From assembly GCA_964355075.1 (NCBI GenBank), contig CAYHCF010000016.1:1-64000 (forward strand): DNA of 64,000 nucleotides, written 5' to 3'. The notes below the pieces were generated by a model that worked only from the letters and a program-made list of their open reading frames with translations, made no database searches and was not told the origin of the DNA. Positions 44,936 through 53,520 of the stretch are shown here, one piece after another. The stretch's first letter is position 1; each line of letters begins with the position of its first letter. The position numbers were made by a program, and so were the translations under genes. The DNA comes from B1 sp964355075. Lineage in GTDB: Bacteria > Bacteroidota > Bacteroidia > UKL13-3.

Positions 44936-45871
44936 TTAAAACAAATTTTTCTTTCTAAAAAAGAAAACACCGATGAGCGATAATACCACAGCAATCAGGA
45001 TAACAATCCAAAAGGCATGCGCATTTTCCTGAAAGGGCAAAGGAACATTCATTCCATATACACTGGCTACCAAAATTGGCAAGGATAAGATAATTGTAGC
45101 AGTTGTTAAATACCGAATGGTAATATTCAGATTATTAGAAATAATGGATGAATTTGCGCCCATCATATTGCCCAAGATATTGCTGTAAACCTTTGCCATT
45201 TCAATAGCCTGGCGCGTTTCGATATTAACATCTTCAATCAATTCCCGTTCAATGTCTTTAATAGAATCCGGCAAATGATTACGCTGTAAACGTGCCATCA
45301 TCAATTCATTTGATTTTAATGAAGTGTTAAAAAATACCAGACTTTTTTCAAGTTTCAATAAATCCAATAATTCCCTGTTCCGGGTGCTGCGGTGAAGCAT
45401 CCTTTCAATGTCATCGGCCTTATTGTTGATGTCTTTTAAGTATTTTGAAAAAAGCAGAGAGGATTTATAAAACACCTGCATCACAAATTTTTCGTGGTTA
45501 TAGGTATAAAAATTCTTAATCCTGTTTTCTTTAAAGGATTGAATTAATTCGGTTGGGCGGCTACAAACGGTAACTACCAGATCGCGCTTAAATAAAATTC
45601 CCAGGGCAATTGTCGAATAGGGAAGGTCTGATTCATGTCCGTTCTCGCAAGGAATCCTGCAAACAATCAAAATAGAGTTTTTGTGACTCTCCACCCGCGA
45701 GTTTTCATCCGGGTCTAAGGGATCGCTAAATACTTCAGGCGGAACCAGTAATTTTTTTGAAAGATATTCAATTTCCTTTGCCGTTGGACTTACCACATTT
45801 ATCCAGCAATCTTTTTCGATGGCTTCAATTTCCGCCAGCTTATTTAATTTGCTTTTAAAATATTGGATCAT
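44936..45871 (-). CDS. CorA-like magnesium/divalent cation transporter
   Basis: About 311 residues from the ATG at 45871 (MIQYFKSKLNKLAEIEAIEK). A large cytoplasmic domain with long helices precedes two C-terminal membrane helices; the first ends with the selectivity motif YGMNVP of the CorA family. The last residues (FFRKKNLF) are basic, as usual. The protein should form a pentameric channel in the inner membrane. The frame extends to 45931, but that lead looks non-native. Confidence 0.88.
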   Translation of the reverse strand: MIQYFKSKLNKLAEIEAIEKDCWINVVSPTAKEIEYLSKKLLVPPEVFSDPLDPDENSRVESHKNSILIVCRIPCENGHESDLPYSTIALGILFKRDLVVTVCSRPTELIQSFKENRIKNFYTYNHEKFVMQVFYKSSLLFSKYLKDINNKADDIERMLHRSTRNRELLDLLKLEKSLVFFNTSLKSNELMMARLQRNHLPDSIKDIERELIEDVNIETRQAIEMAKVYSNILGNMMGANSSIISNNLNITIRYLTTATIILSLPILVASVYGMNVPLPFQENAHAFWIVILIAVVLSLIGVFFFRKKNLF

Positions 45872-46021
45872 GTGAACAATTTTTGAGTAGTCTGTTTTTT
45901 TAGCTTTGCAAATGAAGCACAGGCAAGCCATATAAACAACAATAAAGATTAGAAGATTTGAAAATTAGGAACTTGCAGATTGTCAAATTTCGAATTTGCA
46001 CTATGCACATTTTTGAATCTA

Positions 46022-46513
46022 ATGTCCTTTATTTGTTGCGTGAAAGTTGCAATTTATACGGATGGTTCAGCCAGAGGAAACCCGGGAAGAGGGGGATACG
46101 GTGCGGTTTTGGTAAGTGGAACCCATAGAAAGGAATTGAGTGCGGGTTACCGTTTAACAACCAATAACCGCATGGAGTTATTGGCAGTAATTGTTGCTCT
46201 GGAAGCCATGAAGATGCCAAAAATGGACATTTCTATTTATACCGATAGTAAATATGTTTGTGAATCGGTTGAAAAAAGATGGGTTTTTTCCTGGGTGCAA
46301 AAAGGGTTTAAAGGCAAAAAAAATCCTGACTTATGGCGCCGGTTTCTTGAACTGTATAAATTGCATACCATAAAGTTTATTTGGATCAAGGGACATGCCG
46401 GACACCCAATGAATGAACGTTGCGACCAATTAGCAACCGAAGCAGCTGATGCAAAAAAAATGCTTATTGATGTCTGGTATGAACAAGAGCAGGTGAGTAA
46501 CAATTTGTTGTAG
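46022..46513 (+). CDS. rnhA: Ribonuclease HI
   Basis: Cleaves RNA in RNA-DNA hybrids. About 163 residues from the ATG at 46022. Catalytic residues D14 (IYTDGSARGNPG), E52 (NRMELLAVIVALEA), D75 (IYTDSKYV) and the aspartate in GHPMNERCDQLA are all present, as is the basic-protrusion-type segment (SWVQKGFKGKKNPDLW) also found in E. coli RNase HI. The frame opens at a TTG at 45980, which I consider upstream of the real start. Confidence 0.92.
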   Translation: MSFICCVKVAIYTDGSARGNPGRGGYGAVLVSGTHRKELSAGYRLTTNNRMELLAVIVALEAMKMPKMDISIYTDSKYVCESVEKRWVFSWVQKGFKGKKNPDLWRRFLELYKLHTIKFIWIKGHAGHPMNERCDQLATEAADAKKMLIDVWYEQEQVSNNLL

Positions 46514-46599
46514 TGCTTATTCTTTAACTGTTTTTATTGATCTATTTTCAAGACAGCTTCTAAGTGAACATAATCATTTTTATTTTAACTAATAATTTA

Positions 46600-46607
46600 T
46601 AATTTTG
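46600..46607 (+). promoter_or_regulatory. -7 box TAATTTTG of the second universal stress protein gene
   Basis: A perfect TAnnTTTG, 26 nt before the ATG at 46634. Confidence 0.4.
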
Positions 46608-46633
46608 ATCGGTAAACCTTAACAACTCTAACT

Positions 46634-47467
46634 ATGTTGTCAATTTTGGTTCCCACCGATTATTCACCGGAGGCGAAAAATGCAATGCTCTATGCCTATC
46701 ATTTCGCATTGTACACAAACAGTAATTTGGTTTTGTACCACGCCATGCCCACAATCGTTCCTGTTTCGGATATCCCTTATGAAAATTATTACTTAGATGA
46801 AGTAGAAGAAAAAAATATGCTTTTGGATTCCTATATTAATTTTCTGAAAGGCGAAAATATTGACCCTACTTCAGTAACGGTTGAGGCTTATGTTGACTCA
46901 CAAAATCAGGTTACATTTGGCATTACAGAAGCATTTAAAAAATGCAATTGCGACCTTGTAATTATGGGAACACATGGTGCAAGCGGATTTAGGAAACTTT
47001 TTATTGGTAGCAATACGGCTGCACTCATTGGCGGGTCAGAATTTCCTATTTTGGTAATCCCACGTGCTTATCAGTTTGAGCATATTTATCATTTAATTTA
47101 TGCTTCCGATTTGCAGGATATGGAAGAAGAACTTGAACTGTTAATTCCATTTGCAAAAGTTCTTGATGGAATCCTTGAAATTATTTATTTTGACTTTGCC
47201 CGTCCCGGAAGTGAAAAACTGATTTTGGAAGCTGATCATTTTATTAAATCTCATGATTATAAAGGGATAACACTCAATATCAAAAAAGGAAATACGCATT
47301 TAAATATTGCTGATAACTTAAAACAGCATATCAACTCCAGTAACACTCAGATATTAATTATGTACCGTGGAATCCATTCCTGGTTCGATAAACTTTTGCT
47401 GAGTAGTAATTCTCAGAAAATGGCACTTGGTTCAGGCTTACCTATTTTGGTCATGCCAAAATATTAG
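46634..47467 (+). CDS. Universal stress protein, tandem-domain
   Basis: A 277-residue protein of two UspA-like domains. The first (about 1-148) keeps the nucleotide loop VIMGTHGASGFRKLFIGSNT. The second (about 155-277) ends MYRGIHSWFDKLLLSSNSQK, where the glycines of the loop are lost. This is the same pattern as the protein at 33487, although overall sequences differ, so it is likely an older paralogue. Confidence 0.85.
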   Translation: MLSILVPTDYSPEAKNAMLYAYHFALYTNSNLVLYHAMPTIVPVSDIPYENYYLDEVEEKNMLLDSYINFLKGENIDPTSVTVEAYVDSQNQVTFGITEAFKKCNCDLVIMGTHGASGFRKLFIGSNTAALIGGSEFPILVIPRAYQFEHIYHLIYASDLQDMEEELELLIPFAKVLDGILEIIYFDFARPGSEKLILEADHFIKSHDYKGITLNIKKGNTHLNIADNLKQHINSSNTQILIMYRGIHSWFDKLLLSSNSQKMALGSGLPILVMPKY

Positions 47468-47510
47468 GTTTTGGGTTCAAAATGATAATGGATTAAGAAT
47501 CTATCTTGTT

Positions 47511-48386
47511 TCAAGAAGGCTGTTTATTGTTTTCTGCAAAGTGCCTGATTAACTCATTTACCTTGTCGGCAGCTTCAATTTGCAGCAGGTGCCCACAATG
47601 ATTAAGTATCTGGAATTCGCAATTTTGCATCATGCCCGAAGTTTTCACAGCAAGGCTTTGCGTTGATTCGTTAAAATGGATCATCTTATTTGGAATCAGA
47701 GCATCTTGTTTCCCGAATAGCAGAAGAGTTTTCTGCTGAATTTCAGGCAAATGAATGCCTATCTGTTCATCCAGCATGGCCTCAATATTGGATTGAACCA
47801 TTTTATTCCAATATTTCCCTGTTTCACCACCCATCAATGTTTTTAAATCCTTAATAATATGGTTTGCATCCGTTTTTTTCTCATGATAATAACTATTGGT
47901 AATGGCACTTTCAAGACTTAATGCGTCACTGTACATAAAACTTCCGATGCGCATCAGTCCCTTGATCATTGTTTTTTCAAGATCGCTGAAAAATTCAAGG
48001 CCACTTGGTGCTAATAGAACCAATTGTTGAACCAAATGAGGATAGCGTAAGGTTACAATTGTACTTACTTGTCCTCCCATGCTGTGACCTACCAGTATTA
48101 CATTTTCGAGTTTTAATTCCTTTATAAATCTGGCAAGGGTTTCGGCATAAAAAAACATGGTAAAGGGGTAGTCACCTCTTGATGAAAGCCCATTTCCGGG
48201 TAAGTCGATGGCAATGCAACGGAAATATTGTCTTAAAAAATCAATATTGTGCTTAAAAACAGGAATATAGTTGGCCAGACCATGTACAAATAAAAGGGTT
48301 GGTTTGCCTGCACCTTCATCGCAATAGGCCATTTTTAGGTCATTGCCAATTTCGGCATAATGAACAGGATATGGATACTTAATCAT
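47511..48386 (-). CDS. Alpha/beta hydrolase
   Basis: A 291-residue soluble hydrolase. The oxyanion-hole region is LLFVHGLANYIP, the nucleophile elbow VGHSMGGQVST (Ser near residue 98), and the late blocks LLFGKQDALIPNK (Asp) and HCGHLLQIE (His) complete the triad. This pattern fits esterases and epoxide- or ring-cleavage-type hydrolases; the substrate cannot be told. Divergent from the glycosyltransferase gene. Confidence 0.85.
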   Translation of the reverse strand: MIKYPYPVHYAEIGNDLKMAYCDEGAGKPTLLFVHGLANYIPVFKHNIDFLRQYFRCIAIDLPGNGLSSRGDYPFTMFFYAETLARFIKELKLENVILVGHSMGGQVSTIVTLRYPHLVQQLVLLAPSGLEFFSDLEKTMIKGLMRIGSFMYSDALSLESAITNSYYHEKKTDANHIIKDLKTLMGGETGKYWNKMVQSNIEAMLDEQIGIHLPEIQQKTLLLFGKQDALIPNKMIHFNESTQSLAVKTSGMMQNCEFQILNHCGHLLQIEAADKVNELIRHFAENNKQPS

Positions 48387-48406
48387 TCTTCGGCGAGTAT
48401 AATGCT

Positions 48407-48414
48407 TATATTTG
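48407..48414 (+). promoter_or_regulatory. -7 box TATATTTG of the glycosyltransferase 9 gene
   Basis: A perfect TAnnTTTG, 18 nt before the ATG at 48433. It includes the TTG at 48412, which argues against that TTG as the start codon. Confidence 0.45.
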
Positions 48415-48432
48415 AATAATATTCATTCATGC

Positions 48433-49419
48433 ATGCAGGATCAGCCAATTAAAAAAATATTAATCATACGATTTAGTTCAATAGGAGATATCGTGCTTAC
48501 TACTCCGCTGTTGCGCTGCATCAAAAAACAATATCCAGGAATTGAAATTCATTATTTGACTAAGCCGGTTTTTCATATTATTCTGGCAAATAATTTTTAT
48601 ATTGATAAAATTCATCTGCTGAATGAAAATCCTGTAAGCAAGGCACTTGAACTTAAAAGTGAAAATTTCGATCTGGTTATTGATCTTCACCATAACCTGA
48701 GAACTTTATTATTCAAAACTATTTTGGGAGTTCAGTCATTTTCTTTTCCTAAACTAAATTTCGAAAAATATCTTTTCGTAAATTTCAAGATAAACAAAAT
48801 GCCAAAGGTTCATATTGTGGATCGCTATTTTGAAGCTGCAAAAATTTTAGCGGTCAAAAATGATGAAGAAGGATTGGATTATTTTATACCCGAAAAAGAC
48901 CAGTTACCAAATTTTGAACACCTGGATATTAAAACTACCGATTATGTTACCTGGGCAATCGGTGGACAGCATTTTACAAAACGCCTGCCCAATCATAAGA
49001 TTATTGAGTTCTGCAAAAAATCGGGTCTCAATATTGTTTTATTGGGGGCAGCGGAAGACATGGGTAATGCCATTGAAATTAAGCAAGGCATTGGCAATAA
49101 TTGTATCAACGCCTGTGAACAGCTAAATCTGAACCAATCGGCATGGTTCATAAAAAATTCAAAACGATTATATACCAATGATACCGGCCTGATGCACATT
49201 GCAGCGGCCTTGAAAGTTCCAATTACCTCTTTTTGGGGAAATACCGTTTCTTCTTTTGGAATGTCGCCTTATTATGGAAAACATTTAATTGAGCATACAA
49301 TCCTTGAAAACAATCAAATTTCTTGTCGCCCTTGCAGTAAAATAGGTTTTAACAAATGCCCGCGAAAACATTTCAAATGCATGGAAGATCTGAACTTAGA
49401 ATTCAAAAGCCCTGCTTAA
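48433..49419 (+). CDS. Glycosyltransferase family 9 (ADP-heptosyltransferase-like)
   Basis: About 328 residues with the GT9 two-domain GT-B fold. KKILIIRFSSIGDIVLTTPLL near the N-terminus and NDTGLMHIAAALKVPITSFWG near residue 260 are the family marks, as are FDLVIDLHHNLRT and the late cysteine-rich NQISCRPCSKIGFNKCP. It should transfer heptose or another sugar to the lipopolysaccharide core at the inner membrane. The ATG at 48433 is preferred to the upstream TTG at 48412. Confidence 0.85.
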   Translation: MQDQPIKKILIIRFSSIGDIVLTTPLLRCIKKQYPGIEIHYLTKPVFHIILANNFYIDKIHLLNENPVSKALELKSENFDLVIDLHHNLRTLLFKTILGVQSFSFPKLNFEKYLFVNFKINKMPKVHIVDRYFEAAKILAVKNDEEGLDYFIPEKDQLPNFEHLDIKTTDYVTWAIGGQHFTKRLPNHKIIEFCKKSGLNIVLLGAAEDMGNAIEIKQGIGNNCINACEQLNLNQSAWFIKNSKRLYTNDTGLMHIAAALKVPITSFWGNTVSSFGMSPYYGKHLIEHTILENNQISCRPCSKIGFNKCPRKHFKCMEDLNLEFKSPA

Positions 49420-49447
49420 ATTCTAAATTCTACATTCAACTTCACAT

Positions 49448-50650
49448 TTAAGCAACATAATCTTTCAGATAAGCATATTTTTCAGTCAATTTACCGCCGG
49501 AAGTAATGGTTGCGTTCAAAATAATACCATCTTTATCTTCAACGAGCAGACTGGGTAAAACATGCCGGATCAGTTGTTCTCCAAATTCAATACTTGCATC
49601 AACAGGCAACTCGCAGGGCAAATTACCTACAGCCTGCACATCAATAATATTTGCCTGAAAAGGTTCAGCTTCTTTCCCCAAAAATACATTATAACCAAAA
49701 AAAGGAGATTCAATGGTTGTGCTTCTCAGGGTGCTTGGTACGGGCCCCGGTATATCACATGAAATATCAGAAATTACCTTTATTCTAAAATCACTGGCTT
49801 TCATTTCTTCGGGAGTAAAAAAGGGTTCAATGCCTTCATTCCAGAATATTGCATTAATCATGATATCGGCCTTTCGGTAATAGGGCTGAAAGCAACTGTT
49901 ATAATCTTCGGGATGCTTATAAAAGTCTGATTTATCCCAGGGCCTGCCATCTTTACGGACATAATAATCCTCACTTCTTAAATGAACATATACGGCTTCG
50001 TTATAGTCATTTTCTAAAAACTCTTCCTGGCTTACATGAAGTATTTTCAATTTCTTCAAAAACTCGATGCTTCCATGTGCCACTCTACCGTCGCCACATA
50101 AAGCAATACGCATGGGTGGTAATTTCAGCTCTTTGTATTGTTCAATTAATTCGGCAAAATCCTTCACCTGATTTGCCGGTTTCAGGGAATAAAAACCGTA
50201 TTTTTTCCCCCACATCATAAAGGCGTAGTGTGTGCCAACAATACCTGCAAAACGGCCAAATCCTATGATTCGGTTTCCGGCTTCCCAGGTTAAGGTTTCA
50301 TAATCAATAAGTGTAATATTACCGGCCAATATGCTTCTGAGCATCTTTCGGTTATGGGGTTGATTTTTAATGGTATGCGAAAAAAAGAAATAGGTTTTGT
50401 CGGGTATCAGTTCATCAAACGGAACTTCTTTTACGCCAAATAAAATATCGCATGAACTTAAATCCTCATTAACAACAATCCCTTTTTCGCGGTACTGTTC
50501 ATCTGAAAAGCAGCGAAAAGGGGAGGGCTGTACGATTACTTTGGTTCCGGGAAAATACTGGATCAAATCAATACAGTTTTGTGGCGTTAAAGGCGTCCTC
50601 AAATCTGAAGGCTTCTTACCCTCACGTATGATACCAATTGTCTTGTTCAT
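49448..50650 (-). CDS. Alanine dehydrogenase/PNT-type oxidoreductase (saccharopine dehydrogenase-like)
   Basis: About 400 residues with the AlaDH/PNT N-terminal domain (MNKTIGIIREGKKPSDLRTP, typical of alanine dehydrogenase, transhydrogenase alpha and lysine-forming saccharopine dehydrogenase) and a nucleotide-binding middle (MRIALCGDGRVAHGSIEFLK). ISDISCDIPGPVPSTLRSTT and the SIEFGEQLIRHVLPSLL end resemble the saccharopine dehydrogenase branch. The substrate is not certain. The ATG at 50650 follows a TACCTTTG box by 6 nt; the frame opens at a TTG at 50659. Confidence 0.75.
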   Translation of the reverse strand: MNKTIGIIREGKKPSDLRTPLTPQNCIDLIQYFPGTKVIVQPSPFRCFSDEQYREKGIVVNEDLSSCDILFGVKEVPFDELIPDKTYFFFSHTIKNQPHNRKMLRSILAGNITLIDYETLTWEAGNRIIGFGRFAGIVGTHYAFMMWGKKYGFYSLKPANQVKDFAELIEQYKELKLPPMRIALCGDGRVAHGSIEFLKKLKILHVSQEEFLENDYNEAVYVHLRSEDYYVRKDGRPWDKSDFYKHPEDYNSCFQPYYRKADIMINAIFWNEGIEPFFTPEEMKASDFRIKVISDISCDIPGPVPSTLRSTTIESPFFGYNVFLGKEAEPFQANIIDVQAVGNLPCELPVDASIEFGEQLIRHVLPSLLVEDKDGIILNATITSGGKLTEKYAYLKDYVA

Positions 50651-50656
50651 TACCTG

Positions 50657-50664
50657 CAAAGGTA
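50657..50664 (-). promoter_or_regulatory. -7 box TACCTTTG of the AlaDH/PNT-like gene
   Basis: A perfect TAnnTTTG on the minus strand, 6 nt before the ATG at 50650. Confidence 0.45.
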
Positions 50665-50696
50665 ATTGTTTAACTTAAAAATGGAAATGATCTTAA

Positions 50697-52625
50697 TCAG
50701 TGCAGTATAACTGTTCCGGTTTTTGCTGAAATATCCTGTTGACGTTTTTTTAACAGCTGGCAAACTTCTAAACTGATTGAAATCGCACTTTCATCTCCTT
50801 TTTCCTGTGCAAGCTTTAATTCGGTTTCAGCTTCGATCAACAATTTTTCTGTGCTAACTTTTTGCAAATACAAGAGTGCCGATTTAACATCCTTCATGAA
50901 TACCTCCTCGGGATCTTCCAGGATCACATCATACTTTGATGCCCATTTGCCACTAACCTCCCACTGCACAGCCAGTAAATTCGCTGCTGCCGACGATATA
51001 ATGGTATTTTGATGTTGCGTAAAACTACTGGTTTGAAAGGCTGTTTGCTGGTTCAATAATAACCTGAATTCATCCAATACCAGATTCATAATTTCGTGTT
51101 CAAACTTTAAATCCAGTTCATGCATGATATCCAGTATATAGTGTGCCACATTACTATAATTCTCGTAAGGTTTGTGTCCGTGGAGCAAAAGTAATTTCGT
51201 AATATATTGCTCCTGAGCAAAGGTATTTTCCTCTTCGGTCCATTGTTTTATTTCTTCTTCATAGGGAACTTCTTTGGGTTCAGTACTAATCCATTCCTTC
51301 TCTTTCTGTGTTAAAAAACCTCTCCTGCTTTTATTGAGTTCAGTAATCAGCAACTGCTCATTCATATCCAGTAAAACGGAACATTCCCGTATAAAAGCCA
51401 TGCGTTTAATGCCATCGGGTATTTTACTGATACTTTCAACAATATCCCGCGTAACCTGAGCCTTCTTTAAGGGATCGCCTTTTGCATCTTTTAACAAGAG
51501 GTTTACCTTAAATAAAATAAAATCCCTGCTTTCACTTTCAAGGTATTGGCCGAACGCCACGGAGCCCACTTTTTTCGAATAGCTATCGGGGTCATCACCA
51601 TCGGGGAAAAGCAGTACTTTTACATTCAATCCCTGTTCCAGTATCATATCTATACCCCTCAGGCTGGCTTTTATACCTGCGGCATCGCCATCGTATAAAA
51701 CAGTAACATTATCGGTATGTCGTTTGATGAGTTTAATCTGGTTTTCGGTGAGCGAAGTGCCACTTGAAGCCACAACATTTTCAATGCCGGCCTGATGCAT
51801 GCTGATGACATCGGTATATCCTTCAACCAGGTAAACAAAATCATTTTGGCGTATTGCATTTTTAGCAAAGAACAATCCATATAATTCGTTGCTTTTATGG
51901 TATAATAAGGTTTCCGGTGAATTCACATATTTGGCACTCTTATCATCCTTCTTTAGTTGCCGGCCGGCAAAGGCAACTATTTTTCCGTTTGAACCGTGGA
52001 TCACAAACATCACCCGCCCCCGGTAGGCATCATACATTTTGTTTTGTTCATTCTGTTTAACCAAACCCGATTTTACCAAAACTTCCTGGTTAAATTGTTG
52101 TTCGGTAGCAGCATTATAAAAGCTATCCCAGCCATCTATACTATACCCCAATTTAAATTTTTTAATGATATCCTGCCGGAATCCACGTTCCTCAAAATAA
52201 GAGAGCCCTATATTTTTACCTTCTTCCGATTCCCACAACTGCTTTTCAAAATAATCGGCTGCCCAGTTATTCAATATCTGGAGACTTTCTTTCTCCGACT
52301 TTACCTGGCGTTCAAAATCAATATTCACATTTTCCTGCTGAGGCCACTCAATGCGGTATCGTTCAGCCAAAGATTTCATGGATTCAATATAACTCAGGTT
52401 ATCGTGTTCCATGATAAAGTTAACGGCATTACCGGCCTTACCGCAACCAAAACACTTATATATACCTTTTGCAGGAGAAACGGAAAAGGAAGGCGTTTTT
52501 TCATTATGGAAAGGGCACAATCCGCTAAAATTAGCCCCACGCCGTTTGAGGCGCACATAATCTCCGATCACTTCTTCGATATGTGCAGCATTCAAAATCT
52601 CTTCTATTTTACTTTGCGGTATCAA
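50697..52625 (-). CDS. dnaG: DNA primase DnaG
   Basis: Makes RNA primers at the replication fork. A 642-residue protein with the N-terminal zinc ribbon (C37, H40, C58, C61: CPFHNEKTPSFSVSP ... CFGCG), the polymerase core (GRVMFVIHGSNGKIVAFAGR) and Toprim (VEGYTDVISMHQAG, VLYDGDAAGIKA). A DnaB-binding C-terminal helical domain follows (about 440-642). The only sensible start is a TTG at 52625, giving the standard MIPQSKIEEIL. Confidence 0.95.
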   Translation of the reverse strand: MIPQSKIEEILNAAHIEEVIGDYVRLKRRGANFSGLCPFHNEKTPSFSVSPAKGIYKCFGCGKAGNAVNFIMEHDNLSYIESMKSLAERYRIEWPQQENVNIDFERQVKSEKESLQILNNWAADYFEKQLWESEEGKNIGLSYFEERGFRQDIIKKFKLGYSIDGWDSFYNAATEQQFNQEVLVKSGLVKQNEQNKMYDAYRGRVMFVIHGSNGKIVAFAGRQLKKDDKSAKYVNSPETLLYHKSNELYGLFFAKNAIRQNDFVYLVEGYTDVISMHQAGIENVVASSGTSLTENQIKLIKRHTDNVTVLYDGDAAGIKASLRGIDMILEQGLNVKVLLFPDGDDPDSYSKKVGSVAFGQYLESESRDFILFKVNLLLKDAKGDPLKKAQVTRDIVESISKIPDGIKRMAFIRECSVLLDMNEQLLITELNKSRRGFLTQKEKEWISTEPKEVPYEEEIKQWTEEENTFAQEQYITKLLLLHGHKPYENYSNVAHYILDIMHELDLKFEHEIMNLVLDEFRLLLNQQTAFQTSSFTQHQNTIISSAAANLLAVQWEVSGKWASKYDVILEDPEEVFMKDVKSALLYLQKVSTEKLLIEAETELKLAQEKGDESAISISLEVCQLLKKRQQDISAKTGTVILH

Positions 52626-52841
52626 CGTGTATTGGCGGCTTTATCTATGTTATTTGGATTCAGTCTTTTCACCTGATTTAGGATGTTGCAAAGTAACAAA
52701 TTCCTGAAATTTTATCTCTAAAAATCATATTCAGGATGGAAATCAAATGAAATTTCATTTGGCAGGAAGGGGGAAATTGCCTTTATTTGCAGTCCGATTT
52801 GAAGAAAAAGGTACCCGAAAAAGGTACCCGAATTTAAATTG

Positions 52842-53009
52842 GGTCTCTTAGCTCTCCCGATAGCTATCGGGAGGACAGAGCAACGAATGAATGATATGGT
52901 CTCTTAGCTCTCCCGATAGCTATCGGGAGGATAGAGCAACGAATGAATGATATGGTCTCTTAGCTCTCCCGATAGCTATCGGGAGGATAGAGCAACGAAT
53001 GAATGATAT
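52842..53009 (+). repeat. Three tandem 56-bp tRNA-like units upstream of tRNA-Arg
   Basis: Units at 52842-52897, 52898-52953 and 52954-53009 (identical apart from one base in the first) each begin ggtctcttagctc, the first 13 nt of the adjacent tRNA, and later contain atagagcaacg, its D-stem-to-anticodon-stem part. Between them the tRNA D-loop (agctgg) is replaced by a palindrome tcccgatagctatcgggagg. Each unit ends aatgaatgatat and the third runs straight into the real tRNA at 53010. They cannot form complete tRNAs because the anticodon arm and 3' half are missing. Confidence 0.85.
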
Positions 53010-53083
53010 GGTCTCTTAGCTCAGCTGGATAGAGCAACGGTTTTCTAAACCGTAGGTCGAAGGTTCGAGTCCTTCAGGGACTA
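53010..53083 (+). tRNA. tRNA-Arg (anticodon TCT)
   Basis: Folded by eye: acceptor GGTCTCT/AGGGACT (with G-T pairs), D-arm GCTC...GAGC, anticodon stem ACGGT/ACCGT with loop TTTCTAA and anticodon TCT (reads AGA/AGG), T-arm GAAGG TTCGAGT CCTTC, discriminator A. CCA is not encoded. It is preceded by three partial copies of its 5' region and followed 60 nt later by a terminator-like hairpin. Confidence 0.93.
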
Positions 53084-53143
53084 CTAAGTAGTCTGACAAT
53101 AAATAAATTATAAAATTTATTGACAATATCATTGACAGAAATT

Positions 53144-53176
53144 AAGCCTTCATTCTTACAGGGATGGAGGCTTTTT
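53144..53176 (+). terminator. Rho-independent terminator after tRNA-Arg
   Basis: Stem AAGCCTTCAT pairs with ATGGAGGCTT (10 bp, one G-T) around a 10-nt loop, followed by a run of T. It lies 60 nt downstream of the tRNA. Confidence 0.75.
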
Positions 53177-53339
53177 GTACTGAAAGACATAAGTGCATTT
53201 AAACAATTGGAGTAGTTTTAATATTTTTTGCCTGTCAACCTCTCTCAAAAAGTATTTTTTATTTTGTTTGCGAATGCGGTTCACAAACAATAAACCTTTA
53301 TACTACCAAAAAATAAGTTTTGCACGAATGTAATTCATC

Positions 53340-53361
53340 CTATGGGCGAATTCGCCCATAG
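53340..53361. repeat. Perfect 22-bp palindrome
   Basis: ctatgggcgaa followed by ttcgcccatag is exactly self-complementary. It introduces the 43-bp repeats whose units reuse ttcgccc and gcccat words. Confidence 0.75.
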
Positions 53362-53379
53362 TGTTCGCCCGGATTCATG

Positions 53380-53497
53380 CTCATACCACGGATGCTATTC
53401 GCCCTTACCAGAAACGGACTCGCCCATACTACGAATTCTATTCGCCTTTAGCAGAAACGGACCTGCCCATTCAACAAATCCTATTCGCAACGGAGTT
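53380..53497. repeat. Degenerate 43-bp tandem repeat
   Basis: The word ctattcgc occurs at 53395, 53438 and 53481, exactly 43 bp apart. Between them cagaaacggac is also conserved, followed by gcccat. No open frame runs through and a 43-bp period is not a multiple of three, so it is non-coding. Confidence 0.65.
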
Positions 53498-53520
53498 TAA
53501 AAATAAATCGGTAATTTCAC

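Noticed and set aside
51996..52676. 226-codon plus-strand ORF
   Set aside because: Fully antisense to dnaG, whose zinc ribbon and Toprim motifs are clear.
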